64,000 nt of DNA from Zhengitettix transpicula. Lineage: Eukaryota > Arthropoda > Insecta > Orthoptera > Tetrigidae. The stretch covers positions 183,669,432 to 183,733,431 of the forward strand of contig CM073591.1 of NCBI GenBank assembly GCA_037074705.1, written 5' to 3'. The first letter of the stretch is position 1, and each line of letters begins with the position of its first letter. The position numbers and the translations under genes are program-made. This document shows positions 36,400 through 48,821 of this stretch, one piece after another. The notes below the pieces were generated by a model. That model was not told the origin of the DNA, did not search any database, and worked only from the letters and a program-made list of their open reading frames with translations.

Positions 36400-37195
36400 A
36401 GAATATGGAGCCTATAATGCTTGCTTGCTAAAGTTGCATTGTTGCCTCAGAACTTGAAAACTCAGAGTTGCTTGGACCAGGAAGGCGAAATGTGTTTTTT
36501 TTTATTGTGGAGTCCCTGATTCAAAGTTCCTGTTACCATATTTGAGCAAGTGTAATTAGGCAGCAGAAACATCTTATATTAAAGTCCAGGGTTTTGAAAT
36601 TACGAGTCGACAGTCTGTAGTATTTTGTCTATTGCCATATTTTAAGCAATTATCAAAGTTTTAAAAACAACGTTATTAACAGTTAAGAGCAGGAAGTGAT
36701 TCGTGTCTGAAAACTATAACATCTATTAAATTCAGTGAAATATGGCCTTTCTGTGATGTGTTTAACAAAAATCGAGTGAGATCGAGCCCAGACGAACAGC
36801 TAAGGGTAAAGTAACAAAAAAGAAATTTATTAATTGTAAACCTAATGTGTAAATATAATTGTCGTCATATTTCGTATTTCAATAATTATTTAAGTTAAGA
36901 ATTTTTCGCATTGTAAGTTTTTAATTGTCATTTTGTAACATTCTTTATTGGCGGCTCTGAGAATTAAGCCATGGGACATTACCAAATATTCAATTGTGAT
37001 AATAATTTGTTTTTATTAAATTCACTTTGCTTTATATTTTGAATTCTTGCTTTTCATTTAAAATCCTATCATTTCAACTTTTAATTTGTTCATTTAAAAA
37101 TCTAATCAAATTGTATTATTACAAAAGTGTTCCAATATGGGCTTATTTACATTGAACAATTAATCAAATTTTTGTGATCATTACCATGTATATGT
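36400..37195 (+). mobile_element. TA-targeted element F, decayed copy
   Basis: Blocks parallel to the 39.7 kb copy are TTCAGTGAAATATGGCC (about 36,733-36,750), TGATGTGTTTAACAAAA, GAGCCCAGACGAAC...AAGGGTAAAGTAAC, GGCTCTGAGAATTAAG (about 36,953), and ATTACA at 37,118-37,123 followed by GTGTTCCAATATGGGC. The last is related to the GTGTGCCAACGTGAGGC motif at 40,741. The 5' boundary is not visible and no TA array remains. Confidence 0.4.
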
Positions 37196-37308
37196 AATAA
37201 CACGTAATTCGTCAAATTATTGTTAGTGCCACAGCAACTACATAATCGTACTGATACTATAAATCTGACCCGCAAAAAAACACGTTTTAAAATGTTATGT
37301 CGTTGACG

Positions 37309-37726
37309 GCCGACAAGCCGAGGCACCTCGACCTGTTTTGAGTGTTGTATGTTCCGTGGTCGCTGGCCTTGGGTATACGGGAAGAGATGTCCGCTACTCC
37401 CATTGGAACAGTCGGTCAGCTGTACCCTAAACTGGTCGAGACACAGAGGAGGTAATGCTTTGTCCCCACAGTAAACCCTTCTCCCGCCATCGGAAGGGCG
37501 TTGGACAAATACCTACTGCCCGCCCTACCTTATGCAGGTTTGCTAGGGATCGTAGTGCATAACTTTTTGGTGATTGCCGGGTAGGATCCTTAAAATATAG
37601 TCCGGTGACCCTATTTAACCTTTGGCTACCTTCCTCTACCCTTCCGCATCCCCCTTTCTAAGCTATTAAAGGGGAGTTGCCACCATGTGGATTACCCTCA
37701 TATAGCCTGTTAATAATAATAAAAAA
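37309..37726 (+). mobile_element. RepA retroposon, headless diverged copy
   Basis: It starts at CCGACAAGCCGAGGCACC and retains all blocks through CTCATATAGCCTG. The tail is TTAATAATAATAAAAAA rather than pure A. Several substitutions, so an older copy. Confidence 0.88.
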
Positions 37727-39670
37727 GATCGTTTCCTGCAAATCTATGAGGGTAGTGACAGATCGCGGGTGTGAACGCTGTTCATACAACACATGATTGG
37801 TATCTGAGCTCGGTTTTGTCCCGCATCGGACATGCAGTTTGTTACGGGAAAACAATACTGGGTGGGAGAGAGGTAACAATATTACTTTTATAATCACACT
37901 TGTGTAAAAAAATAGGTTTATTGTTAACTTAAAGTTGATTATTCCAGGCATGTATAATATATACAACTCGTTAATATTTATTTGGTAATTTAAACATGTT
38001 TTATTTCAAAATAATGTTCATAAATATCTTGTTAATTACTCCCATGAGTTACGACCTGTTGAAGGTTATAATCACTACCGAAGCGTTGACGTTTCAAAAA
38101 TAAATACAATTAAAGTCGGTTAATGGTCGTAGGTATTGCAAAGCTGTGTAGCCTAATAATACGTGCGGGATTCGGTAGTCACTTTTGGTACCTACGTCTT
38201 GGCCTTGAATTGGTTCTTTCTGCTCAATGTATTTTAAAAATCCAAGCATTCGCGGAAGAGAAGGCCGATTGAATCAGTCCTCAATACAGGAACACAATCA
38301 AGATTTATTTCAGTCCTCTTGTTATACAATAACACTTAAACAGTAACTTTGGGATCCTCGCGGCCATAGTAATATGAAATTTATAAAGGTTATAAAATCT
38401 TATTATATACAGAATACTCCCCTATACCACAAGTCAAAGTTTGCTTATACCTGTTTGTTTACTTCCCGATCACACATACGATTACTTGGCACTACAATGC
38501 AGCAACCTGCCTGAATATCGGTCAGAGTTCAATGTTCTTATAGTGCTCGGAGAAGTTGAACTCTTTAGTGCTACTTGTTACAATTTTAACTATAAAATGA
38601 TAAAAAATACGAACTTAATATTTTAAAATAATTTTCAATTTAAATAGGAGCCGAAAGCTCGTGTATACATTTTAATGTGCAACAATTCGATTGAAATAAA
38701 ACTCGAGTGTTTTAATGTATTGAGGACTGATATATTAGCCTTCTCTTCTGTGAATAGATTATATAAGTCCTGCTATATTATATCAATCCAAGCATTTTAA
38801 AATATTCCTATTTCAACATCAGAACGAAATATTTTGTTGTGTAATAGATAAATACGCGGAAAATATTTCTGATTCTTGGAACTTTTCCTATCTGTAACGT
38901 ATTAATACGTCGTACTATGAACCAAAATTTTATGTAACTAGTTCACTTAAAATTATAGTTTTAATTTATTGGTAACCCGAGGTTGAAATTATATTCGTAA
39001 GTGAAAACATTTTTCGGTCTTTGCAAGTATGGTTGTATTTTTCAGCCGTTGTACGTGCCTCCTGACCGTGTTCAGAGTTTAGTCCACCTACCATCCGTAA
39101 GCACTACGTAATTGATAACTAAATTCTAACCTGTTGTATTTGCTTCTAATGTCTTAAATTTGAATTTTCCACATTCCAAATACGATTAGTACGAATGAAA
39201 AGAGCAGAAAGGATATTTTTTTGATGGCATAACATAAACGTTAGTGTACCTGGGACATGGAGATATATCTACAGAACAATTAGGTTTGTATTGAGTAACT
39301 AACTATTCATGAACTTCAATTATATTCAAGTCAAAGATATAATTTAGATTAAGAGTTAAGTAGCAATGGTGCTAGTAAACTGACAATATTACAAACAAAT
39401 TCTCCATTCTTTGGTGCTATAACTGGAATATTAAATTTACAGAATAGTAAAGAAACAAGCAAGCAGTTAAAACGGTCTAGAAGAAGGTATTCTGTAGCTT
39501 TATTTATAGGGCTGGAATAAGACCAGTACATTCACGTTTCTATATACGAAATCTGCTGAATTATAAATGCAAAAGAACAGGTTCCTTCTCTGTTTGAAAC
39601 GTTTTTTTTTTCTTCACCCTTCTGTTTACGACGCATCTCGTCGGACACCATTATCACACACACACTAACA
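37727..39670. other. AT-rich DNA without recognised gene
   Basis: Nothing recognised. Frames such as 37,658-37,966 (minus) start inside the RepA end and run into AT-rich DNA without motifs. Confidence 0.4.
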
Positions 39671-39679
39671 TATATATAT

Positions 39680-40815
39680 TGTAATGATAAAGAAAGGCAA
39701 TTAAAAGAATTAATAATTAGACATTTGAAGTAAATTGTTATCGGCGAACACACAAATACAATAATGGTGGGAATATATGAACATGCAGGACATTGTTGTT
39801 GGAGCGCGCGTAAGCTATGGGACAAAATCTTGTCGAATGCAGTTTAGACACGAAACATTGACATACGCAGAAGGAGTGAAATTTTGTTTGACAGCCACAG
39901 AACATTGTGGAGTCCAGAGTAATTGAGTCTGGCAGTTGAAGGAGCACATTAGTAAAGGAGGGAATGAAGTTTTGATTTGGTCGCAATTCAAGACGAGAGC
40001 GCCAATCTACAATTTGGCCGGAGACAATTGTGGAGCTCAAAGTAAAGTCGGCGGATATCGGCGGGACGACAGCTTCGGAACAATTGTGTCCGGTGGTCAA
40101 TACAGGAGCATTGCAAAGTGAAGTAAAGTAAATTCAGTGATACATGGCCTGTAATGTGTTCAAAGTGAAAAGTGTGTTATAAAACCCCAACAATTGCCCT
40201 GGTACCGGTACAACAGTAAGTAAAGAGAAACATTTTAAATTCATGTTTGTAAACGTTAAATAAGTATAGTACATCGACAGATTTCGATTTGAATTTCATG
40301 TTCATTTATGTCGTTTCATTTTGATTGAATTTTGAAGGTTTATAAAATTATTTGTTAATAGTGAATGGTAAATTTTTTTTACAGTGTTTTGAAATAAATA
40401 TAAATTCTGTGAAATTATGGCCTGTTAGATGTGAAAAGTGTATAGTGCATCAGAGCCCAAAACTAATGCCTGGCACCAGCAAAGAGACTGTAAGTAGAAA
40501 AAATTTAAAACGGCCCAATTAAAGACCCTGAGATGAGAGGAAAGGACATTGTGTATAAAAATTGATGTAAAGTTTCAACAAGTAAATTTTGTTATTATAA
40601 AATAAATAGTTGTGCAGAATAAACCAATTGTTTAAGAGAATTGAACCATTGAAATTATTTTTCAAGATCCTTTCATTCAATCACTTCAATAATTATGGCC
40701 ATTTAATTCAATAATTAAGAAATTGTTTATTACATTTATGGTGTGCCAACGTGAGGCAAAAATCCTTTAAATTCATTCATTTCAATTAATAATAAATATT
40801 ATGTTATATATTATA
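39680..40815 (+). mobile_element. TA-targeted element D (TGTAAT/ATTACA family) with internal module duplication
   Basis: It begins TATATATATA|TGTAATGATAAAG at 39,680. Shared blocks: AGGCAATTA, TTGTTATCGGCGA (about 39,737), module 1 with TTCAGTGATACATGGCC...CCTGGTACCGGTAC-AACAGTAAGTAAAG (40,130-40,225), CAGATTTCGATTTG (about 40,279), module 2 with TTCTGTGAAATTATGGCC...CCTGGCACCAGC-GACTGTAAGTAG (40,404-40,500), AAGACCCTGAGATGAGAG (about 40,523), ATTGTTTATTACA (40,722-40,734), and GGTGTGCCAACGTGAGGC (40,740-40,757). The last resembles a tRNA-type primer binding site. The 3' edge blends into TA-rich DNA at about 40,815. Non-coding; frames on both strands at 39,738-40,121 are by-products. Confidence 0.6.
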
Positions 40816-40823
40816 ATATATAT

Positions 40824-41782
40824 TGTAATACTAATTAGAGGCAATTAGGGATTTGGTAATTGAAAATGTGTGGTGCATTGTTATCGGCGAAAATATCAAA
40901 AGAAACAATACAGGCGAGCCTTTGTCGGAGGCAGGCATTCTAAAACTCCAGCCTAACGGCAGCAGTTGCGGGCAGAAATTCATCAAGAAAATTTGATCAA
41001 GTAAAGTTTGCGGACAGTAAATTCATTGAGTAAAAGTTTTGGAGATAAATTCATCGAGTAAAGTTGCAGGAAAGTTTTCAATAAGAAAAGCCACAGTTAA
41101 AATCCAATAAGTAAAAAAGGTCTGTCGAAAATTTCATCGAGAAGGAGATGATAACAATCTGGCTGACCAATAGTTAGAACGAGAAATGCTGGTGAGAGAG
41201 AGAGAGACTTAATGCCGAGGACCACAGGAGCTGTACGGAGTAATCGTTCCAGTTGATAGATACCAAAGTTTTGGACAGTGTTTTGAAATAAATTTAAATT
41301 CAGTGAAATTATGGCCTATTAGATGTGAAAAGTGTATAGTGCATCAGATCCCAAAACGAATTCCTGGTACCAGCAAAGAGACTGTAAGTACAAAAAAATT
41401 ATTAAAAGTTTTGTAAACGATAAATAAGGATCAAATCGTCAGATTTCGGTTTCACGTTTATTTTATTGTTTAACTCTAATGATGTAAAAAAGTTTGATCG
41501 TTAATTTTAATGAAAAAAGGATTGGCCCAAATAAACAACCCTGAGATGAGAGTTGATAAAATAGCAAGAACACAAATGTAAATAATAACGTCTAGAAATT
41601 TTGAAAATTGCTTCGAACAAATTAATTGTTGTGTTAAATTAAAATTTGGTAAATCATTTAGCATCCTTCTAATTTTTTTAAATTTAATAAAATAAAATTA
41701 ATCCATTAATCAATTGCTTAAATTTTGTTAATATTCAATTCATTACATTTGGGGCCGAATTCTTTAATATTTGTTGTTTATT

Positions 41783-41785
<3 letters not shown>
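40824..41785 (+). mobile_element. TA-targeted element E (TGTAAT/ATTACA family)
   Basis: It starts TGTAATACTAATTAGAGG, shares ATTGTTATCGGCGA (about 40,880) with D and has the second module only: TTCAGTGAAATTATGGCC...TCCTGGTACCAGC-GACTGTAAGTAC (41,300-41,392). Then follow CAGATTTCGG (about 41,440), AACCCTGAGATGAGAG (about 41,538), CATTACATTTGGGGCC (41,741-41,756) and the end TTGTTTATTACA at 41,774-41,785 next to TA repeats. It has diverged from D, so the two are separate insertions rather than a recent duplication. Confidence 0.6.

Positions 41786-41813
<28 letters not shown>
41786..41813. repeat. TA microsatellite
   Basis: About 28 bases of AT dinucleotide abutting the ATTACA end of element E. 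Confidence 0.9.
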
Positions 41814-41816
<3 letters not shown>

Positions 41817-43487
41817 TATTTTAGTAACATCTAAAGTTGTATCTTTTAAACTATGTGATTGGTTATGACTGAAAACATTTTTTACCTCACACACAAAAGA
41901 AAACATCGGTAACTAACTGCTAGATAACCGATTATACAATAGATAGAATAAGTTCTGTTCAATTCGAAACAAAGAGGGAAAAACTTTGCTAATGCAAACG
42001 CGCAGACTTTCATATTGAATTATGATCTGTATTGTAGCGAAAGTTAACGAAATGGTTTTACACTATTGTAGTGTATAAAGGCGGGATAAATTAATTGGGG
42101 TTTATTTTATTTTATTATTGGTATATTTTAATTTATTTTACGAACGAAAATATCGTGAGCTTTTAATATTTTGGGCTTGAGGCTGGCGAGGGTCAATGCA
42201 CGCTTCTCAGGTACACACTGAAACGTAAATAACCCCAGCGCGACATCCCTTGGTACAAAATAAAATATTGTGACTGTCCGGTGAAGCTAAATCTTTGGTC
42301 TCGAGATTCTGGTACGTTTGGGCTAGAAGCTCCACCATATGAGCACATTGGCAGCCATGCCTTCCTACGCCGCTGAATTCGGCCATGTGAACTCCTGAGG
42401 GCGTAATTAAAATATTTAGATTTGTTGGGGGATGAATCTGATTCCTATTGGATAAAATCCGCAGAATTCAAAACCCTGTGGTGGAAATTTAGAAAAGACG
42501 AGGTGTGAAGGGAGCTTGCAAAGCAAGCGGAATATAGTCTGTTCGGGAATGATATCAGTCAATTTGGGGGAGGTAGTTTTTTAGTTTTAGTTTTGGAGTG
42601 GAGAACAATTTCACTGTCCTGCCGACGAGGACCTGTGGGCAGGCTGGTTGACCAGGGAATGCAACCAGTCCAACATGAGAAGTCTACCGGCCTGCCAGAC
42701 TTCTGAGTGGTAATGTACCAGAAAAGAATCCCATCAAAGTCGGTTCATTAAAGCCATGTGACCACCTTATTTTTGCTCACCAACACCCGTCAGAATTTGT
42801 CTGATTTCGTTTTGTTTGTTTGTAAAATAGTCGTAGGTAATTTCAAGATGATAATAAGAAGAAGAAGTTAAATTTTTTGTAAATAATTAATTATTTGAAT
42901 TTATTTCCGCTTGCCAAACAATATTTTCAGAAACTAACTACTATTTAAAAAATTTAAATATTTTAAAAATGACTAAGTAAAATTATCCATATAAAACTTT
43001 ACATTATAAAATATAAGAACAAATACTGATTAAAATTCAATTTACTTGACGATATTATATATAAAATATTAACGGAAACTGGCACGTGAGTCTATATAAG
43101 ATATTTCATTGAATAATATTATTCTTCAATCTTGGAATATATGACATAAGGGTTGAAAATTACAGAACCGTGTGGCCCAGGATTTAATAGGATTGTATTT
43201 TTTCAATCTAGTTTCTAGGCGATACAGTCAAACTACGACGTGTGATCTGGTTTTTAGTGTTGACGGTTCTCGTTGCAGACGTCTTGTTGTCTCTATTTGT
43301 GACTTCGAAAACAGCACTTGCACGTTGAGCTAAATCTCTCAGAAAATTCGATTCGCCTTTTCTGTTTCACTTAGGGTTTAATCTTAAAGTCCTTCAATTA
43401 AGATGTAAATTGTAGATAAATCGGCTGGTTTCTCACAACGTTTTCTCGTTCAAAAAACGTTAAATATGTATTTAATGGTATGATTTG
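41814..43487. other. Unassigned DNA; moderate-GC segment 42,160-42,800
   Basis: The segment 42,160-42,800 is less AT-rich and has a TATAAAGGCGG string at 42,075-42,085 upstream. It has no frame above 60 codons. It could be a long terminal repeat or another decayed repeat, but I find no second copy in this window. 42,830-43,480 is AT-rich and empty. Confidence 0.35.
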
Positions 43488-43878
43488 CGAAGTCGAGGGC
43501 TATTCTCTCGCAGGAAATACCTGCGAGGGATGTTCTCTCGCAGGCAGAACCTCATAGGAGAGATACGAAGCGGCTTTCTTTGGGGATGCCTTTTCCTCTC
43601 CGTTTTTGAACTAATGTTCCCACAAGCCGAGGCATCTCGGCCTGTTCTGAGAGGTGTATGTTCCAGGCACACAGACCTTGGTTTTTCTATGGTTTGTCCT
43701 GCATTTCTTTAGGCGAATGCCGGGTAAGAAACTTAACATATAGCCCGGGGACCCTAGTTAACCCTTGGCTACCTTCCTATACCCTTCGGCATCCCCCCTT
43801 TCAAATCCCTTCCTATGCTATTAAAGGGGAGTTGCCCAACGTGGATTACCCTCATGTAGCCTGTTGCCCTAAAAAAAA
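43488..43878 (+). mobile_element. RepA retroposon with large internal deletion
   Basis: It has the head with CTCTCGCAGG units (43,504-43,545), GTTCCCACAAGCCGAGG and the GAGAGGTGTATGTTCC block. It then jumps at about 43,680 from ACAGACCTTGG straight to TTTTTCTATGG, losing the central ~230 bp, and continues to TTGCCCT + A8. The next RepA copy follows five bases after the A tail. Confidence 0.9.
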
Positions 43879-43883
43879 TATTT

Positions 43884-44407
43884 TGCGAGAGGATTCTCTC
43901 GCAGGTGAACCTTCCCTGAGAGCTCTGGCGGAGGCTACCTTTGTGGATGCCTTCACATCTCTCTGGTTTTTGAACTAAGGTTCCCACATGCCGAGGCACC
44001 TTGGCCTGTTTTAAGAGGTGTATGTTCCGGGGTCGCAGACCTTGGGCATACGGTAAGAGTTGTCCGCTATTCCTATTGGAATAGTCGGCCAGCTGCGTCC
44101 TAAACTGGTGAAGGCACGGAGAGGGGAAAGCTGCGACCCCACAGATAACCCATCTACCGCCATCGGAAGGGCGTGGCACAAGTACCAATTGCTCGACCTA
44201 CCTAATGCAGGTTTTTCTAAGGTTTTCCCTGCATCACTTTTAGGCGAATTGCCGGTTAGGATCCTTAAACCATAGCCCGGGGGCCCTAGTAACCCTTGGC
44301 TACCTTCCTCTACCCTTCCGCATCCTCTCTTTCAGATACCTATGCTATTAAAGGGGAGTTGCTACCATGTGGATTACCCGGACATAGCCTGTTACTCTAA
44401 AAAAAAT
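43884..44407 (+). mobile_element. RepA retroposon, near full-length copy
   Basis: The head TGCGAGAGGATTCTCTCGCAGG is present minus its first bases. All blocks follow in the GCGACCCCACAG sub-type, with a small deletion at TTTCAGATACCTATGC, ending GTTACTCT + A9. Tandem, same orientation as the preceding copy. Confidence 0.92.
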
Positions 44408-47400
44408 TGTTTAACATATTTTTCGTATAAAACTTAATGTATCTGTTAGTTACTGAGGTAAAGTTACGCTGCTCTGCGTTGTTCACTTACTGCAGAGATT
44501 TGATCATAAATGACTCAGTTTAAATATATTTATTTCTACTATCAATAACTTTTATGTTTATTAATTAAATGTCAAGGTTTTTATGTTCAATACAAACATG
44601 TTAAAAAAAATATTTTTACTCTACTGCTTTATCAGAAAGTTAAATTCAGTAATGTTTGGATGATGAAAAAAACAAGCGGTTAACTTAATAGCGGCAGTTA
44701 AATGTAAATTTATAAGAGATGTAGTGCTATCTAGTAATGCACCGCCCTGAGATGCTATAACTCATTACCAAAAATGGTCGAGTCAAGGACAACAGAGTTC
44801 CTACACGTGCCGGTCGTAGTCCTCACCTCAAAACTCGAGAAACTCTAGCACGTGATGTCACTAAAGTATATCACCATGTTATGTACACTAACAGTAAATA
44901 AACTCCAGAAACAGTTTTCATTACCAATTATTTTTATTATAAAAATATATTATTTTAAAATATAAAATTCACCACCATGCATTGTATGAGTAAACGTATA
45001 ATATAAAAAAATTATTCTTCGAACAAATTTTTAATTTTAATGATCTGTATAGATTTAAGTATAAAATAATTAGTTTTCATGTACCTCATTTAATTAAATA
45101 AAAAATATAAAAATCTTTTGAGTTTAAGTTTAAGGTTACGATTTCACCATTCTGCATAATTAAATAATTCTAATCTATAAAGATTTTCAACTTTTAATCT
45201 TATAAATGTGTTCTGAATTTTTGGAAATTCTATTCCAGCCGAATCCTAGGAAGTTGCCTGTTGGAGGTTCACTTACGGCGACAAAAAAAACACAACATTG
45301 GTAAAATTTGTTGCTATTAAATCCTGACAAATAGCAGAGATCAAGAGTTTTCTGCTGAAACAGAAAATATTAACTATTAATGCTGAACTTTAAATGTGTT
45401 GACTAACCTATGAATATATATTTGTAAAATAATTTTGTAACATTGTAACATTAAATAAAGTCACGTGAATGCTAAATACTTGAAATCAATCCTATTTTTT
45501 GTTGTACATTTGAATTATAATATTCTTAATCAGGTACAAACTTTAATGATATGTGTACACAGTAGCCTAGTTATGCTAAACGTTTCTTGCTATTAGTTAG
45601 AGTTTATATTCAAATGGAAATTTGACCCGAAGAGTAGTAGAAAGATTATTAACGAAATCCATGGAAAATGTCTATGATACGGTATTTTGACTACATCCTG
45701 CAATAATGTTACTATGAGTCAATCGAATTATAAGATCATCAAGACTGAGGTGGGCAAGGCAAGTGGCAGAGGATGGGGAAACGGATATACCAAAGAAGTT
45801 ATTGAATGGATATCATAGCGATGAAATACGAAAGGTAAGCCAAGGGCTGTAAAACAAATCAAGATTAAGAATATTTACGAAGAAAAAATTGAAAATCCGA
45901 GTATTAAGGTTTTAATTTATAAAAACATTTGATGACCTTATACAGACACTATTTTTTTTATATTATGACATATAATATAAAACGTTTCTGTATAAGGTCA
46001 TCAATTGTTTTCATTAATTAGAGTATATGATTCCTAACTAAATGAATCGTCCAATCTTAGTCACATCATAGAATTAATTGCTTTATAAACATTACATATC
46101 CCAGAATTACGAATGTGATGAAACAAAAATATTATTAAAGAATTTGGATATAATTTGGACTATTGAAAAAAACCACTATTCAGGGGCTTATGAAAGAAAT
46201 TAATATAAAATCAGCTTTAACATTTGTCGCACACTATGGAACATTGGTTGATTATTTATTAAGAGGAGTAATGTTTACGGTTCATGGGGAATAGAAAAGT
46301 AATATTAAAACTTACTGTTTTATAAGTAAAGCAAATTTAAAAATAGCTTTAGCTGTCCGTTTCTTTGCTGAATTTCGGCAAATATTTATAATTTTCGCTT
46401 CATAATACTGACACTTCAAAATCATGACTACATAAACTTATGAGTGGGATATGAATTATTTTTCGCCAATAATAATAAAAATACACCGATAAGTCTAATA
46501 AGGTTCTAAACTGTAAATGGTTTGTGAGTAATAAGTATTGACGTATTTCTTTAAAAAAATAATGGAGTAGTAAATATAATTACCATTCGTCGAGTTCAAA
46601 GTGGTCGTTTCAGTCGAAAATTCGTATTACACAAAAAATAAAAGTTTTAATGGTATATCAATAAGTATTATATAATATATAAATATTAATAAATATTTAA
46701 TGTGTAACTACAGCATGTGTTTGATAATATGATTAAATTTCCCTTTTTAGAACAGAAGAAAATACTATGTTTTAATTAATATTATTATTTGGTACAAATG
46801 AAGATAAGCAAGAGATTTAATGACAAGTATTTCGTAACTCTAACAATAAGCAACACTACGAACAAGAAATCTTGACAGTTTTTATTTGAAATATTCTATG
46901 AATTAATAAAGCAATTTATAATATTTTACTTAATAAACAACAACGTTCCGGTACATATTAGTAACTGCTTTAGGATTTCTTCCTATAGAGTAAATATTTT
47001 CAGATAGATAAATTCTAAATCCAGTGAACTTATTATGTACTTTATGCATTTTTGGTGCCAATATGTTACAATAAGTTGTTTGTTGGTTTGTTTATTTCCT
47101 TCACGTTACACAAATAATCTCCAAATTTAACTGTCCGTTAATATCTCATCTATAGAAAGAAAACCTTAAGACCGTTAGGAATATGTACCGCAACGTCGTT
47201 GCTTTCTAAATTAAATAAATAAAGTGTCCGTAAAAGGTCATAAATTGGCTTATTAAGAAATGCTGAAGTTTCTCAGGGAACGTAAGAGCTGTGTCCGTGA
47301 GTTTCTTCCAGAAGTTAGCAGTTGGCAAGGACGCTGGACCATTGCCATAATGCGTGACGCAGTTTCCCCAACACATCTCGGTGGCGTCTCATTCATAAAC

Positions 47401-47825
47401 AATAAACTATTGCAGAATACATTTGCGTATCCGCTCCTTTCAAAAAGGTTTTAGAATGATTTATTTTCTTCCTAAATCATAGTTAAATCAATTTTCTTCT
47501 ATGAAGTATTAGCAAACACTTTATCGTACAAATTTCTGTTAGACATAAAAGAAATAATTTAAATTTTACATTTAACTGGAGAAACTTCATTTACGTCTTT
47601 AAGACTAATTAATTATAATTTGTTCTATATCTTCCTCATTGGTATTATGTGTACATAGTTTCTGATTCAGACGTGTAATGTATTATGTATAGATAATTGT
47701 GATAACATCCCTAAGCTTATTTTGTTAATTTCAGTTAGTCAACTTTTTTTAAAAAAAACATTATATTTATAGTCGAATTAATCCCAAGGATGGAAACATT
47801 ACTTGTTTTATTTTAGTTTTTGGTG
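44408..47825. other. AT-rich DNA without recognised gene
   Basis: About 3.4 kb of AT-rich DNA. At about 45,920-46,005 a short inverted repeat (ATGACCTTATACAGA / TCTGTATAAGGTCAT with a TATTATGACATATAATA centre) could form a hairpin; it could be the remnant of a small inverted-repeat transposon. Otherwise nothing recognised. Confidence 0.45.
45932..46000. repeat. Short inverted repeat
   Basis: GATGACCTTATACAGA at about 45,932 is matched by TCTGTATAAGGTCATC at about 45,985, around a ~37-bp AT-rich centre. Possibly a tiny MITE-like palindrome; no target duplication was established. Confidence 0.5.
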
Positions 47826-48228
47826 AAGACAGGCTATGTAAAGGGTAATCCACATAGTGGCAACTCCCCTCTTATAGCATAGGAAAGGGATTTGATAGGG
47901 GGGATGCGGAAGGGTAGAGGAAGGTAGCCAAGGGTTAACTAGGGCCCCCGGGCTATGGTTTAAGGATCCTACCCGGCAATTCGCGTAAATGTGATGCAGG
48001 GAAAATCCTAGAAAAACCTGCATCTGGTAGGTCGGGTATTGGTTACTTATCCCACGCCCTTCCGATGGCGGGAGAGGGGTTAGCTGTGGGGTCGCAGCTT
48101 TCCCCTCGCCGTGCCTTGTCCGGTTTAGGAGGCATCTGGCCGACTATTCCAATAGGAATAGCGGAAAACTCTTACCGTATGGCCATGGTCTGCGACCCCG
48201 GAACATACAGCTCTCAAAACAGGCCAAG
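47826..48228 (-). mobile_element. RepA retroposon, headless copy
   Basis: On the minus strand it runs from CCTTGGCCTGTTTTGAGAG to the decayed 3' end (ACATAGCCTGTCTTC, no poly(A)). It is the GCGACCCCACAG sub-type. The next copies are joined to it without spacer. Confidence 0.9.
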
Positions 48229-48288
48229 GTTTTTTTTTTAGGGCAACAGGCTACATGAGGGTGATCCACATTGGGCGACTCCCCTAAG
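48229..48288 (-). mobile_element. RepA 3' terminal fragment
   Basis: Only the last ~50 bp plus tail of RepA (CTCATGTAGCCTGTTGCCCT + A9 on the minus strand), sandwiched between two longer copies of the same orientation. Confidence 0.88.
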
Positions 48289-48291
48289 AGG

Positions 48292-48821
48292 TTTTTTTTT
48301 AGGGCAATAGGCTACATGAGGGTAATCCACTTAGGGCAACTCCCCTTTAATAGCATAGGAAGGGATTAGAAAGGGGGGATGCGGAAGGGTAGAGGAAGGT
48401 AGACAAGGGTTAACTAGGGCCCCCGGGCTATATTTTAAGGATCCTACCCGGCATTCGCCTAAAGGAATGCAGGGAAAACCTTAGAAAACCCTGCATCGGG
48501 TAGGTCGGGCATTGGGTACTTGTCCCACGCCCTTCCGATAGCGGGAGAGGAGTTTGCTGTGGGGACGCAGCATTCCCTTCTCCGTGCCTCGACCAGTTTA
48601 GGAGGCAGCTGGCCGACTATTCCAATAGAAATAGCGGACAACTCTTGCCGTATGCCCAAGGTCTGCGACCCCGGAACATATACCTCTCAAAACAGACCGA
48701 AGTGCCTCGGCATGTGGGAACCTTAGTTCAAAAAAACCAGAGAGATGTGAGAGCATCCCCAAAGGTAGCCCCCGCCAGAGCTCTCTGGGAAGGTTCACCT
48801 GCGAGAAATCCTCTCGCAGGC
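48292..48821 (-). mobile_element. RepA retroposon, full-length copy
   Basis: On the minus strand: palindromic head GCCTGCGAGAGGATTTCTC (48,803-48,821), GAGAGCTCT, CATCTCTCTGG, the CGTCCCCACAG sub-type centre and the tail TTGCCCT + A9. One of the best-preserved copies, and very close to those at 50,594 and 51,387. Confidence 0.92.
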
